Part shown: positions 27,033 to 36,257 of the stretch, piece after piece
Position numbering within the stretch: position 1 is the first letter of the stretch
Layout: each line of letters starts with the position of its first letter
Assembly (NCBI RefSeq): GCF_003287355.1
Contig: NZ_QMIM01000015.1
Span: forward strand, 61,364-125,363
Length of the DNA: 64,000 nt
Reading direction: 5' to 3'
Source: Halorubrum sp. 48-1-W
GTDB lineage: Archaea > Halobacteriota > Halobacteria > Halobacteriales > Haloferacaceae
Notes under the pieces: generated by a model
Told to the model about the DNA's origin: nothing
Database searches by the model: none
What the model saw: only the letters and a program-made list of their open reading frames with translations
Translations under genes and position numbers: made by a program

Positions 27033-28901
27033 ATGAGCGAGTACGACCACGAGGCGTTGGGCCTCGTCGCCGGACTGGAGATCCACCAGCAGCTCGACAC
27101 GGCGACGAAGCTGTTCTGTGACTCCCCGACCGTCGAGCGCGACCCGGCCGAGGCCGACCGCGATATCACCCGACGGCTCCATCCCACGAAGAGCGAACTG
27201 GGCGAGCTCGACCAGGCCGCCCTGGAGGAGAGCCGCGTCGATCGGGAGTTCACCTACCTCGCGTACGACACGACCTGCCTGGTCGAGGAGGACGACGAGC
27301 CGCCACGCCGCGTCGACGAGGAGGCGCTGTCGGTGGCGCTCCAGATAGCGGAGTTACTCGACGTGAGCGTCGTCGACCAGGCGCACGTGATGCGGAAGCT
27401 CGTGATCGACGGGTCGAACACCTCCGGCTTCCAGCGGTCGATCCTGCTCGGACAGGACGGCGCGATCGAGACGAGCGACGGGGTCGTCTCCATCGAGGAC
27501 CTCATGCTCGAAGAGGAGTCAGCCAAGCGCGTCGAGGAGACCGACGACGGCGTCGTCTACTCGCTCGACCGCCTCGGCGTCCCCCTCGTCGAGATCGGGA
27601 CCGGACCGGACATCCGGAGCCCCGAGGGGGCGAAGGAGGCGGCCGAACGCATCGGCATGTTGCTCCGGTCGACCGGCGCGGTGAAACGGGGGCTCGGCAC
27701 GATCCGCCAGGACGTGAACGTCTCGATCGCCGAGGGTGCCCGCGTCGAGGTGAAGGGCGTCCAGGACCTAGCGGGGATCGAGGACATCGTCCGCGGTGAG
27801 GTCGGCAGACAGGCCGAACTGCTCGCGATCCGCGACGACCTCCGCGAGCGCGACGCGAGCGTGGGCGAGGTTCGGGAGGTGAGCGACGTCTTCGAGGACA
27901 CCGACTCCGGCGTGATCCGAGGGGCGCTCGACGCCGGTGGGAAGGTCACCGCGGTTCCGCTCTTCGACTTCGACGGGCTCGTCGGCCGGGAGATACAGCC
28001 GGACCGCCGGCTCGGTACGGAGCTGTCCGACCACGCCAAACGCCACGGCGCGGGCGGGATCTTCCACACCGACGAGCTGCCGGCCTACGGCGTGACGGCG
28101 GCCGAGGTCGACGAACTTCGCGAGGCGGTGGACGCGGGCGGGACGGACGCGGTGGCGATCGTCGCTGCCGATCCCGAAACCGCGGACCTGGCGATCGAGG
28201 CCGTCGCCGCGCGCGCGGAGGCCGCGATCGAGGGCGTTCCCGAGGAGACCCGCGGGGCGAACGACGACGGGACGACCCAGTACCTCCGCCCGCTACCGGG
28301 TGCGGCGCGGATGTACCCGGAGACCGACGTGCCGCCGGTCGAGCCCGACCCGTCGGACGTCGACCGGCCGGAACTGCTCGACGAGAAGACCGACCGGTAC
28401 GTGGAGTCGTTCGGGCTCGACCGCGGGCTCGCGGAACAGGTGGCGTTCGGTCGGCGGTTCCCGACGTTCGAGACCGCGGTCGAACGCGGCGTCGACCCGA
28501 CCTTCGCCGCCTCGACGCTGGAGTCGACGACGACGGAGATCAGGCGGGACGGTGCGCCGGTCGAGAACCTCACCGACGACCACTTTCTCGCGGTCTTCGA
28601 GCTCGTCGAGTCTGGCGACCTCGCGAAGGAGGGCGTCCCGGAGGTGCTCTCGACGCTCGCGGAGGAGCCCGACCTGACGGCCGGGGAGGCGGTCGAGGCG
28701 GCGGGCCTCTCGGGCGTGAGCGACGACGAGGTCCGCGAGGCCGTCCGCGAGGTCGTCGAGCGAAACGCCGACCAGGTCGAAGCCGAGGGGATGGGCGCGT
28801 TCTCCGGGCTGATGGGCGAGGCGATGGGCGCACTCCGCGGAAAGGCGGACGGCGAGGCCGTCTCCGACGCCCTCCGCGAGGAGATCGCGAAACGTTCGTA
28901 G
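27033..28901 (+). CDS. gatE: Glu-tRNA(Gln) amidotransferase subunit E
   Basis: A 622-residue archaeal subunit that, with GatD, converts Glu-tRNA(Gln) to Gln-tRNA(Gln). The GatB-like N-terminal kinase core is clear: LVAGLEIHQQLDT, CDSPT, RKLVIDGSNTSGFQRS and LGTIRQDVNVSI. A GAD-type insertion (about 300-410) distinguishes GatE from bacterial GatB. The tail domain ends GLMGEAMGALRGKADGE. It follows tRNA-Leu by 165 bp. GatD is not in this window. Confidence 0.96.
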   Translation: MSEYDHEALGLVAGLEIHQQLDTATKLFCDSPTVERDPAEADRDITRRLHPTKSELGELDQAALEESRVDREFTYLAYDTTCLVEEDDEPPRRVDEEALSVALQIAELLDVSVVDQAHVMRKLVIDGSNTSGFQRSILLGQDGAIETSDGVVSIEDLMLEEESAKRVEETDDGVVYSLDRLGVPLVEIGTGPDIRSPEGAKEAAERIGMLLRSTGAVKRGLGTIRQDVNVSIAEGARVEVKGVQDLAGIEDIVRGEVGRQAELLAIRDDLRERDASVGEVREVSDVFEDTDSGVIRGALDAGGKVTAVPLFDFDGLVGREIQPDRRLGTELSDHAKRHGAGGIFHTDELPAYGVTAAEVDELREAVDAGGTDAVAIVAADPETADLAIEAVAARAEAAIEGVPEETRGANDDGTTQYLRPLPGAARMYPETDVPPVEPDPSDVDRPELLDEKTDRYVESFGLDRGLAEQVAFGRRFPTFETAVERGVDPTFAASTLESTTTEIRRDGAPVENLTDDHFLAVFELVESGDLAKEGVPEVLSTLAEEPDLTAGEAVEAAGLSGVSDDEVREAVREVVERNADQVEAEGMGAFSGLMGEAMGALRGKADGEAVSDALREEIAKRS

Positions 28902-28928
28902 GACTCCCGCGGTTCGGCTTCGATCGGC

Positions 28929-29624
28929 TCATCCGTCGAGATACGCGTCGACGAGCGTCGCCTCCGCCTTCCGGAGGTGTGCGCTCGCCGTCGAGGACGA
29001 GCAGTCGAGCGCGTCGGCGACCTCGGCGACCGATCCGGTACGCGGCACGTCGTAGTACCCGACCCGTCGCGCTGTACGGAGTGCTTCGGCCTGCCGGTCG
29101 GTCATCCGGACGCCGGCGAGCCGACCCCCACCCTCGTACGACCCGATCCGGTCGACGTCGGCGTCGATCGCGTCCGGGAGCGCCGAGAGCGTCCCGCGCA
29201 GTTGGTCCGGCGGGCCGACGACCCCGAGTGAGAGCCGCCCCTCGGAGCGGTACACGACGGGCGGGATCGAGAGGAACTCCGTCTCGAGGAACGCGCCGAG
29301 GAACGCGTCGAGGGGTCCATCGAGCGTCTCGTGTGCTCGAAGGTAGAACGTCCCGCCGCCCCCCCCGCGACCACCGTCGGGGTCGTCGGCCGCGGGGCCG
29401 TCCGCCGGGCCGACCTCGAACCGTTCGATCGAGTCGAGCGCCCGTAGCCGCTCGAGGTACGGCTCCCGCGGCGCGGTGACGCGGAACAGCGTCGCGAGCG
29501 TTCCGTCGTCGAGCCGCCGCCAAGTCAGAAGCTCCGAGCGCCAGCCGTCGCCGCGGTCGAGGAAGTCGTGCATCGGGTGTCGGATCGACGGTGGGAACCG
29601 GAACTCGACGTGAACGTACCGCAT
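28929..29624 (-). CDS. Bat-type HTH transcriptional regulator
   Basis: A 231-residue regulator. The N-terminal part is a bacterioopsin-activator-like sensor domain. The C terminus is the HTH-10 domain: MTDRQAEALRTARRVGYYDVPRTGSVAEVADALDCSSSTASAHLRKAE. A Gly-rich loop (about 88-97) interrupts the sensor. It converges with gatE and is divergent from a P450 gene, which may be its target, although the start-to-start gap of about 115 bp is the only link. Confidence 0.9.
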   Translation of the reverse strand: MRYVHVEFRFPPSIRHPMHDFLDRGDGWRSELLTWRRLDDGTLATLFRVTAPREPYLERLRALDSIERFEVGPADGPAADDPDGGRGGGGGTFYLRAHETLDGPLDAFLGAFLETEFLSIPPVVYRSEGRLSLGVVGPPDQLRGTLSALPDAIDADVDRIGSYEGGGRLAGVRMTDRQAEALRTARRVGYYDVPRTGSVAEVADALDCSSSTASAHLRKAEATLVDAYLDG

Positions 29625-29679
29625 GCGGGAGGCGTCGGTCGCCGGCGACTTGAAGATGTGAGGGAGCCGTCGAATCGGG

Positions 29680-29687
29680 TATAAAAT
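29680..29687 (+). promoter_or_regulatory. TATA box upstream of the P450 gene
   Basis: TATAAAAT in an otherwise GC-rich stretch, about 55 nt before the P450 start codon and about 55 bp from the divergent regulator start. Confidence 0.55.
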
Positions 29688-29740
29688 ACACGGACGTGTC
29701 CGCCGGAAGCTCCAGCACGCCGGCGCGCCGATCCGTCGAC

Positions 29741-31186
29741 ATGAGCGATTCGGCTGGACGACACGATGGGGACGGCGAGAGCGAGGACGCTGTGCGACCG
29801 CCGGAGCCGGACGGGCTTCCGGTCCTCGGCAACGTCCACTCGCTCACAGCGGACGCCCTCGACTTCTACGAGCGCCGGGCCGACGAACGCGGGGGCGTCG
29901 CCCGATACGACGTGTTGGGCACGGAGAGCTACCTCCTTACCGATCCGCACGCGATCCGGCGGGTCCTCGTCGAGGACCACGCGAACTACGTGAAAGGCGA
30001 GATGCCTCGCGAACAGCTCGGGAGCCTCCTCGGCGACGGGCTCTTCCTCGCGGAGGCTGAGACGTGGCGCGAACAGCGGACCGCGATGCGGTCGGCGTTC
30101 TTCCGCGAGCGCGTCGACGCCTACGGCGACGTCATGGTCGGCCACGCCCGGACGCTGGCCGCCGACTGGGACGACGGCGACGTGGTCGACCTCGACGAGG
30201 CGGCCACGCAGTACGCGTTCTCGGTCCTCGCCGAGGGGCTCCTCGGTGACGACGTCGAGCGCGAACGGGAGACGGTACGGGCGGCCGCGAAGAGCATCAC
30301 GGAACGGTTCGACATGCGGCGGCTGACTTCCTTTCTGCCCGAGTGGGTCCCGACGCCGACGAACCGGCGGTACCGTCGACGGCTCGACGCGCTCCGTGAC
30401 ACATTGCGAGAGCTCGTCGCCGAGCGGCGTCAGGCCGGCCCGCCAACGGATCCGGGGTCGGCCGACGACCTGCTGGGGACGCTCGTCGTAGCCGCGGAAC
30501 TGGGCGCGATCGACGACGAGGAACTACTTGACAACGCCGTGACGTTCCTGTTCGCCGGCCACGAGACGAGCGCGCTCGGGCTGACCTACACCCTCCACGC
30601 GCTCGCGACGCGCCCCGGCTTCCAAGAGCGGGTCCGTCGGGAGGTCACTGCGTTCGACGACGACCCCACGCCGGCACAGGTCCGAGACAGTCCGGCGCTC
30701 ACCGCCGCGGTCGACGAGGCCCTCAGACTCTATCCACCGGTTCACTCCTTCTTCCGGGAGCCGACCGAGCCGGTGACGCTCGGCGGGTATCGGCTCCCCG
30801 CCGGCGTCGTGGTGACGCTCTCGCCGTGGGTCGTCCACCGCGACGGTCGGTGGTGGGAGGACCCGGAGACGTACCGGCCCGAGCGGTGGCTCCGAACGTC
30901 GCCGTCGGGGGAGGTGTCGGTCGGCGACGACACGCCCGGCCCGGCCGTCGGGGGGCGCCCGGAGTACGCGTACTTCCCCTTCGGCGGCGGCCCGCGCCAC
31001 TGTATCGGCATGCGGTTCGCGCGCCTGGAGTTGCGGCTCGCGACCGCGACGCTCCTCCGGCGGGTCCGGCTGGATCCGGTGGACGAAGGCCTGACGCTCC
31101 GTGCCAGCGCGAACACGCGACCCGCGGGACCGGTTCGCGTCAGGGTCCACGAACCGGACGGGAGGACAGTCTCCGTCGACGATTAA
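29741..31186 (+). CDS. Cytochrome P450
   Basis: A 481-residue monooxygenase with all hallmarks: I-helix FLFAGHETSA, ExxR in VDEALRLYPP, PERW after the meander, and the haem loop FPFGGGPRHCIGMRFA with ligand C421. There is no membrane anchor. It resembles the CYP174-like P450s of haloarchaea; the substrate is unknown. ATG 29741 follows an AT-rich promoter; the 15-codon upstream extension is unlikely. Its TAA stop overlaps that of the convergent ZIP gene on a shared TTAA. Confidence 0.95.
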   Translation: MSDSAGRHDGDGESEDAVRPPEPDGLPVLGNVHSLTADALDFYERRADERGGVARYDVLGTESYLLTDPHAIRRVLVEDHANYVKGEMPREQLGSLLGDGLFLAEAETWREQRTAMRSAFFRERVDAYGDVMVGHARTLAADWDDGDVVDLDEAATQYAFSVLAEGLLGDDVERERETVRAAAKSITERFDMRRLTSFLPEWVPTPTNRRYRRRLDALRDTLRELVAERRQAGPPTDPGSADDLLGTLVVAAELGAIDDEELLDNAVTFLFAGHETSALGLTYTLHALATRPGFQERVRREVTAFDDDPTPAQVRDSPALTAAVDEALRLYPPVHSFFREPTEPVTLGGYRLPAGVVVTLSPWVVHRDGRWWEDPETYRPERWLRTSPSGEVSVGDDTPGPAVGGRPEYAYFPFGGGPRHCIGMRFARLELRLATATLLRRVRLDPVDEGLTLRASANTRPAGPVRVRVHEPDGRTVSVDD

Positions 31187-31980
31187 ATATACGCCAACGG
31201 AACCATCACCGCTGCCCCCAGGAGCACCCCGGCGACGAGTTCACGTTTGCCCCCGTAGGGGAGACGCTCCCCCGCGTCGAGCGCCTCCGGAAGGAACTCC
31301 GTGACCACGAGGTAGATCATCGCGCCGGCCGCGAACCCGAACCCGTACGGGAGGAACTCTCGAGCGATCCGGACGAACGCGAAGGCGATCACCGCGCCGA
31401 TCGGTTGCGGGAGACTCGAGAACACCGCCCACCACACCATCTTCCACTCCGGGACGTCCATCGCCCGTAGGGGGATCGAAATGGCCGTTCCCTCGGGGAC
31501 GTTGTGGATCGAGATCGCGACCGTCATGAAGACCGCGAGCGCGGGCACGGTGAACCCGAGGAACGAGACCCCGCCCGCCAACCCGAGGTCCGCGAACGAG
31601 ACGCCGACGGCGACGCCCTCGGGGAAGCTGTGGACGGTCAGAACGCCGAGGATCAACACCAGTTTTCGGAAGTCGGCCTCCTCGTACTCGTGCGGGTCGA
31701 CGTCGGCGTCGTCGAGGACGCGATGGGCGGCGATCACGAGCGCGACGCCGGCGGCCATCCCGACCGCGACCTCCCCGATCGTCCCCGCTGCCAGCCCCTC
31801 GTCGATCAGTCCGAACAGCGACGCCGTGACCATGATTCCGGAGGAAAGCCCCCAGAGGACCACGTTTCCGCGGTCGCTGATAGCTTCGAAAAAGAAGAAC
31901 GGGAGCGCGCCGAGCCCGGTCGCGAGCGCGGTGACGAGCCCGGCGAGGAAGACGAACGTGAGGTTCTCGAGGAGCGCCAT
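31183..31980 (-). CDS. ZIP-family divalent metal transporter
   Basis: A 265-residue transporter with eight predicted helices. Metal-site motifs in helices 4 and 5 are HSFPEGVAVG and HNVPEGTAISIP. A cytoplasmic loop (DADVDPHEYEEADFRK) is short and acidic, not the His-rich loop of eukaryotic ZIPs. It probably imports Zn, Fe or Mn. The start is MALLENLT; ten further codons upstream are less likely. Confidence 0.92.
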   Translation of the reverse strand: MALLENLTFVFLAGLVTALATGLGALPFFFFEAISDRGNVVLWGLSSGIMVTASLFGLIDEGLAAGTIGEVAVGMAAGVALVIAAHRVLDDADVDPHEYEEADFRKLVLILGVLTVHSFPEGVAVGVSFADLGLAGGVSFLGFTVPALAVFMTVAISIHNVPEGTAISIPLRAMDVPEWKMVWWAVFSSLPQPIGAVIAFAFVRIAREFLPYGFGFAAGAMIYLVVTEFLPEALDAGERLPYGGKRELVAGVLLGAAVMVPLAYI

Positions 31981-32068
31981 CCGTGCCGGCACTCCGCGCT
32001 CCGACGGCAAATCGATGACGGACGGGGCGGCGCGATCCGGATCGTCACATTCGACGTGCCCCCAGTCG

Positions 32069-32160
32069 TTCCGTTCGGCTCAGCCGAGTCATTCCGTTCG
32101 GCTCAGCCGAGTCATTCCGTTCGGCTCAGCCGGGTCGCTCCGTTCGGCTCGTTCGGTTCG
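32069..32160. repeat. 23-bp tandem repeat, about 3.5 copies
   Basis: The unit TTCCGTTCGGCTCAGCCGAG plus TCA is exact in copies one and two, with three changes in copy three and a broken fourth. Each unit contains CGGCT-C-AGCCG, which can form a small hairpin. It lies between the ZIP start and the stop of the next minus-strand gene. Confidence 0.85.
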
Positions 32161-32175
32161 GACGGCTGTGTGGCG

Positions 32176-32931
32176 CTACCCGCCAGCGTCGGGCGCGCGC
32201 TCGGCCAACACCGGTATCTCGGCCAACCGCTCCGGATCGAGGGTGTCCCAGTCGACGCCCGCGGGTCGAGCCGCGGTGTGGCCCGTTCGGACCGTGCGCT
32301 CGGGGGTGACGATCGGATCGAGCGGCACGTCGTGGCGGTCGGGCTCGGGGAGCGCCGCCGCGTCTTCGACCGGCGACGGCGTCTCGTCGACGACCTGGAG
32401 TTCGTGGACCGTCGTCGCCACCGTCGTGTCGTCGTCGACCGCGTCGAGCTCCCGGAGGACCGCCCACTCCAGGTCGCTGTACCCCTCCCCCTTCCCGATC
32501 CGGGCCCCGTCCGTCGTGACCGCGACCGATCCGGAGACGACCAGGTCGACGTGGGGCAGGTCCTCTGGCGCGGTCGGGACGCCGTACTCCGTGATCCCCG
32601 AGACGGTCGTCGCCGCGTCGACGTCGTCGATCTCGGCGGGGTCGAGCCGGAGGAACGGGTCCGGGTCCCGGAGCCGGGGCTGGGCCACGTAGACGGTCTT
32701 GCCCGCGCGGAGCCCGGCCCGGCGGACGGGGAGCTGGGGGGCGTCGGGGTTGGCCTTCACCGTCCCGGCCGACTCCCACTCCGGGGTCCCCGTCAGCCGG
32801 TCGCGGGCCTCCTCCGCGCCCGCGAAGTTGGGGATCCGGTCGTGCGGCGGGAACGGGAACCGGGCGATCCCCCGATCCTCGAGGGCGTCCCACACCGCTT
32901 GTCGGACCGCCGCTTTGTCCATGTTCGTCAT
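32176..32931 (-). CDS. 5-formyltetrahydrofolate cyclo-ligase family protein
   Basis: A 251-residue protein. It has the family's ATP/folate segment DGARIGKGEGYSDLEWAVL and an N-terminal basic patch. The spacing fits MTHFSD-like members of this superfamily rather than bacterial YgfA, so the exact reaction is less certain. Starts MTNMDKAAV (32931) and MDKAAV (32922) are both plausible. Confidence 0.83.
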   Translation of the reverse strand: MTNMDKAAVRQAVWDALEDRGIARFPFPPHDRIPNFAGAEEARDRLTGTPEWESAGTVKANPDAPQLPVRRAGLRAGKTVYVAQPRLRDPDPFLRLDPAEIDDVDAATTVSGITEYGVPTAPEDLPHVDLVVSGSVAVTTDGARIGKGEGYSDLEWAVLRELDAVDDDTTVATTVHELQVVDETPSPVEDAAALPEPDRHDVPLDPIVTPERTVRTGHTAARPAGVDWDTLDPERLAEIPVLAERAPDAGG

Positions 32932-33023
32932 GTATGCGTCGTGTGGAGGCGGGCGATTAAGCGGTTCGGGGGAGTCCCGCCGGTCGACGGGATTTTATAT
33001 ACCTCCTGTGGGATCGTTCGGCC

Positions 33024-33752
33024 ATGCTCGAGGACGGACTCTCGTATCCGCTTCGCGGTGACTGGATCGGACGCGTACTCATCGGCGGCGTGTTAGGGTT
33101 CCTCTCGTTCCTTCTGCTCCCCGCGATCGTCGTCCTCGGATACCTCGTTCGGGTGCTCGAGACGACCGTCGAGGGCGCGGAGGACCCGCCGGAGTTCGAA
33201 GACTGGGGCGACCTCCTCGTGAAGGGGATCGTCGGGACCGTCATCACCGTCGCGTACACGTTCGTTCCGGTGCTCGCGTACCTGATCGTGGTCTTCGTCG
33301 TGATCGGTGCCGGCGGGGCGGTCGGCGGCGACGCGGGCGCGCTCGTGGGCGCCCTCGGGGTGCTCTTAGCGCTCGCGTTCCTGCCGGTGTTGTTCCTGGT
33401 CTACTACGCGGTGCCCGCGGCGCTGACCGCGTACGCCGTCCGCGACGAGATCGGCGCGGCCTTCGACGTCGACCTCCTGAAACCGACCCTGTTGAGCACG
33501 GAGTACCTCGTCGCGATAATCATGCCGCTCGTGGTCACGTTCGTCCTCTGGATCGCCACGGGGGTCCTCGCGATCACGGTCGTCGGCCTGCTCCTCGTTC
33601 CCTTCCTCCAGTTCTACGGGCAGGTCGCGGTGTTCCGGATGTTCGGCTCCGCGTTCGCGAGCGAGAGCGACGACCTCGACGCCGGCTCGGCCGGATCCGG
33701 CGGGTCCACCGATGTCGACCCCGCGGATCCGACCGGGCCGTCCCCGAACTGA
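33024..33752 (+). CDS. DUF4013-family membrane protein
   Basis: A 242-residue protein. MLEDGLSYPLRGDWIGRVLIGG is the typical DUF4013 opening, followed by a pair of helices (about 22-43 and 72-100), a middle hydrophobic region (about 105-135) and a pair at 155-200. A Ser/Gly/Asp tail follows. Promoter-like TTTTATATACC lies about 25 nt before the ATG, suggesting a leaderless transcript. Confidence 0.88.
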   Translation: MLEDGLSYPLRGDWIGRVLIGGVLGFLSFLLLPAIVVLGYLVRVLETTVEGAEDPPEFEDWGDLLVKGIVGTVITVAYTFVPVLAYLIVVFVVIGAGGAVGGDAGALVGALGVLLALAFLPVLFLVYYAVPAALTAYAVRDEIGAAFDVDLLKPTLLSTEYLVAIIMPLVVTFVLWIATGVLAITVVGLLLVPFLQFYGQVAVFRMFGSAFASESDDLDAGSAGSGGSTDVDPADPTGPSPN

Positions 33753-33763
33753 ACGAGATCCGT

Positions 33764-33825
33764 GTCGGCGGTGGGTCGGCGTCGCCGTCGGCGGTGGGTC
33801 GGCGTCGCCGTCGGCGGTGGGTCGG
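33764..33825. repeat. 23-bp tandem repeat, 2.7 copies
   Basis: The unit GTCGGCGGTGGGTCGGCGTC plus GCC is repeated exactly at 33764-33786 and 33787-33809, with a partial third copy. It lies downstream of the DUF4013 stop. Confidence 0.88.
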
Positions 33826-33889
33826 TGTCTCGCGCAGGTGCCCGAACCCGCGACGCGCCATTTAACCGGCTCGCCGGCGGAGTGAGCGT

Positions 33890-34510
33890 ATGTTCGAAGA
33901 CCGGCCGGACCGCGACGCGGAGGTCGTCCTCGTGGGGCGCTCCAACGTCGGCAAGTCGACGGTGATGCGCGAGTTGACGGGCCACGACGTCTCCGTCGGC
34001 GGGAAACCCGGCGTCACCCGCGAGCCGAACCACTTCGACTGGGTCAGCGAGTCGTTCATGTTCACGGACCTCCCCGGCTTCGGCTTCATGTCCGGCGTCG
34101 AGGAGGACCGTCGCGAGCAGATCAAAACCGACGTGGTGCGGTACGTCGAGGCGAACGCCGAGCATATCCTCGCGGGCGTCGTCGTCGTCGACGGGAAGAG
34201 CGCCGTCGACATCATCGACCGCCACCGGGAACGCGGGAACGTCCCGCACGACGTGGAGATGTTCGCGTTCCTCGAGGACGTCGGCGTCGACCCCATCGTG
34301 GCCGTGAACAAGACGGACAAGATCGACGACCTCGACGAGCGGCTCGACGAGATCTGCGACCGGCTCGGCCTCTATCCGCCGTGGCAGCAGTGGTCCGACA
34401 CGGTCGCGCCGATCTGTGCGAAACGCGGCGACATCGACGCGCTGGAGGCGTGTCTCCGCGACCGCTTCCACGAGTACAACCGCGACGACCTGCTGAAGTT
34501 CGTCTCCTAG
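33890..34510 (+). CDS. engB: EngB/YihA-family GTPase
   Basis: A 206-residue small GTPase. G1 is [10 protein letters not shown]3 is DLPGFG, G4 is NKTDK and G5 is SAK-like (APICAKRGD). EngB proteins help assemble the large ribosomal subunit in bacteria; archaeal homologues are presumed similar. The family length fits. It is followed at 34564 by the right end of an IS200/IS605 element. Confidence 0.93.
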   Translation: MFEDRPDRDAEVVLVGRSNVGKSTVMRELTGHDVSVGGKPGVTREPNHFDWVSESFMFTDLPGFGFMSGVEEDRREQIKTDVVRYVEANAEHILAGVVVVDGKSAVDIIDRHRERGNVPHDVEMFAFLEDVGVDPIVAVNKTDKIDDLDERLDEICDRLGLYPPWQQWSDTVAPICAKRGDIDALEACLRDRFHEYNRDDLLKFVS

Positions 34511-34563
34511 ATCGAAAACGGGCCGGCATCAACGCCCCAGCCTATCGGAAATACGAAGCGGGA

Positions 34564-34650
34564 TTGACCTCCTCCCGCGCCTGAAGACGCGGGAATCCCA
34601 CCACGGGATTTCAGGCCTGTCGTGGCCCTACGGTTTCAAGACGCATCCGT
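34564..34650 (-). ncRNA. Putative omega RNA (reRNA) scaffold of TnpB
   Basis: TnpB nucleases use an RNA from the 3' end of tnpB and the right end of the element, with the flanking DNA as guide. Here the tnpB stop at 34636 is followed by two stable hairpins ending in GGAGGTCAA. The expected guide would start at the element border and read ATCCCGCTTCGTATTTCCGA on the minus strand. The 5' limit is not visible. Confidence 0.45.
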
Positions 34651-35871
34651 CCCAAGCGTCTCTTGTCTGGTAGCATCGGCTTGGGTGTCTTGTGGGGCGG
34701 TCAAACGCCCCCCATCCTCAGCCGAGTCATCGCCATCCGTGTGTTCTCTTGAATGGCTCTCTCCGCTGAGGTAGCGGTCCGCTATGTTAATCGCGCCGTT
34801 CACGTCCCCTTGGTACTTGTCCATCCAGCAAGCGTCGTTCGGACACTTGAACGTCGCCTGTCGCGGGCGGTATCCTACCTCACCGCAAGCGTGGCACTCC
34901 TTCGACGTGTTACGTGGGTTCACCGTCTCGACGGGGATCCCCTTCTCGACGGCCTTGTAGCGTATCTGCGCGTGGAGTTTTGCGAACCCCCATCCGTGGA
35001 GACGCCGGTTCATGAACTCGCCGTAGTCCATCGACTCTCGGATATACGTCAGGTCTTCCAGAACGAGAACGGGGTTCTCGACGGATTCGGCGTACTCCAC
35101 GACTTCGCGGGTGACGCGGTGGAACACGTCGTCTATCTGGTTCCACACGTCGTTGCCAAAGAACTCCACGATACGCTCGCTTCCGCGCGTCTGGAGTCGG
35201 CGCTTGGCGGTGAAATAGGTCTTGCGGAGTCGACGGACAGTCTTGCCCTCGTCGGCCCACAGTTCGGGCGCGGTCGGAGAACCGTGGTCGTCGCGGTGAC
35301 ACATCGTGACGAGTGACGCTTCTCCGATGTCTACTCCGATGGGCGTCCGTTCTTCGGCGGATGTCTCGGAGCGTTCCTCTACGTTGCGGGTGGCGGTAAC
35401 GTGGAGATACCACGTCCCGTCTCGCTCGAACAGCCGACTCTCACCCATCCTGGCATCTCCCGCGTTCAACGCCTCCAGCCAGTCTCGCTGATCGGGATTC
35501 GGTTGGGCTGGTATCCAAAGGTGGTAGTCCTCGTGGTGCGGGATTTTGACGTACCACTCGATCTCGTTCTCGGGCTTGTGGTCGAGTCGTAACCCCTCGT
35601 TGGTGAAGCGCACAGGGTGGTTGTCGTGGAGTTCGTCCGCGTTGTAGGTCGTCGTGAGTTGCGGGACGTACTTTTTGAGTGCGTTCTTCGCGTACCCACT
35701 CAGGTCGTAAGTGACCACCACGTCGTTCGCTTCGGTCTGTGTGGTACAGTTCTGGTCGAAAGCGTCTTGGAGGGCGTGCTGGTACGCTTCTCTCGTCTCT
35801 CGGAATTTCCGCCGCTTGTGGGCGTTCGGGTCCACGAGTTTGAGTTCGAGTGTCTTCGTGAGTTCGGTCAC
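34636..35871 (-). CDS. tnpB: TnpB, IS605 OrfB-family RNA-guided endonuclease
   Basis: A 411-residue TnpB. The RuvC acidic triad is intact: D181 (GVDIGEA), E272 (LVLEDLT) and D356 (YQGDVNGA). The zinc finger CHACG...CPNDAC sits between E272 and D356. The GTG start (35869-35871) overlaps the tnpA stop by two bases, and MTELTKTLELKL is the usual N terminus; the longer frame runs into tnpA. It has an unusual charged, Gln/Thr-rich C-terminal tail of about 50 residues. Confidence 0.94.
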   Translation of the reverse strand: MTELTKTLELKLVDPNAHKRRKFRETREAYQHALQDAFDQNCTTQTEANDVVVTYDLSGYAKNALKKYVPQLTTTYNADELHDNHPVRFTNEGLRLDHKPENEIEWYVKIPHHEDYHLWIPAQPNPDQRDWLEALNAGDARMGESRLFERDGTWYLHVTATRNVEERSETSAEERTPIGVDIGEASLVTMCHRDDHGSPTAPELWADEGKTVRRLRKTYFTAKRRLQTRGSERIVEFFGNDVWNQIDDVFHRVTREVVEYAESVENPVLVLEDLTYIRESMDYGEFMNRRLHGWGFAKLHAQIRYKAVEKGIPVETVNPRNTSKECHACGEVGYRPRQATFKCPNDACWMDKYQGDVNGAINIADRYLSGESHSREHTDGDDSAEDGGRLTAPQDTQADATRQETLGTDAS

Positions 35872-36257
35872 GAATCGCCCTCCTTGTGTTGCTGGATGTA
35901 GTTCTCGACAGTCTCGCTGGAAACGTGTCCAGCGGTTCCTGCGTAATACCCTCGCGCCCATCCGATTTTCTCGCCGTCTTGGTCGGCGTATCGGTGGTTG
36001 TACTTGCGCGAGGAGATACCCTTGAACCAGTTGGCGAGTAGCGCCGGTTCGTTTTTCGGTGGACTACTGACGAACAGGTGAACGTGATCGGGCTGGACGG
36101 TGAGGTCGAGAATTTCGACGCCTTTGCTCTCGGCTATTTCGTGGAGGATGGTCCGCACACGGTCAGCGACCTCGTTGACGAGTACCGATTGACGGTACTT
36201 CGGCAACCACACTATGTGGTAGTTGAGGTTATAGCTCGCGTGCCGTGTGGTCTTCAT
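35868..36257 (-). CDS. tnpA: TnpA, IS200-type Y1 HUH transposase
   Basis: A 129-residue Y1 transposase that excises and inserts the element as single-stranded DNA. The HUH motif is HVH at 58-60 and the catalytic Tyr is Y120 in the C-terminal helix (ENYIQQH). The length is standard and no frameshift is seen, so the element may be active. Confidence 0.95.
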   Translation of the reverse strand: MKTTRHASYNLNYHIVWLPKYRQSVLVNEVADRVRTILHEIAESKGVEILDLTVQPDHVHLFVSSPPKNEPALLANWFKGISSRKYNHRYADQDGEKIGWARGYYAGTAGHVSSETVENYIQQHKEGDS

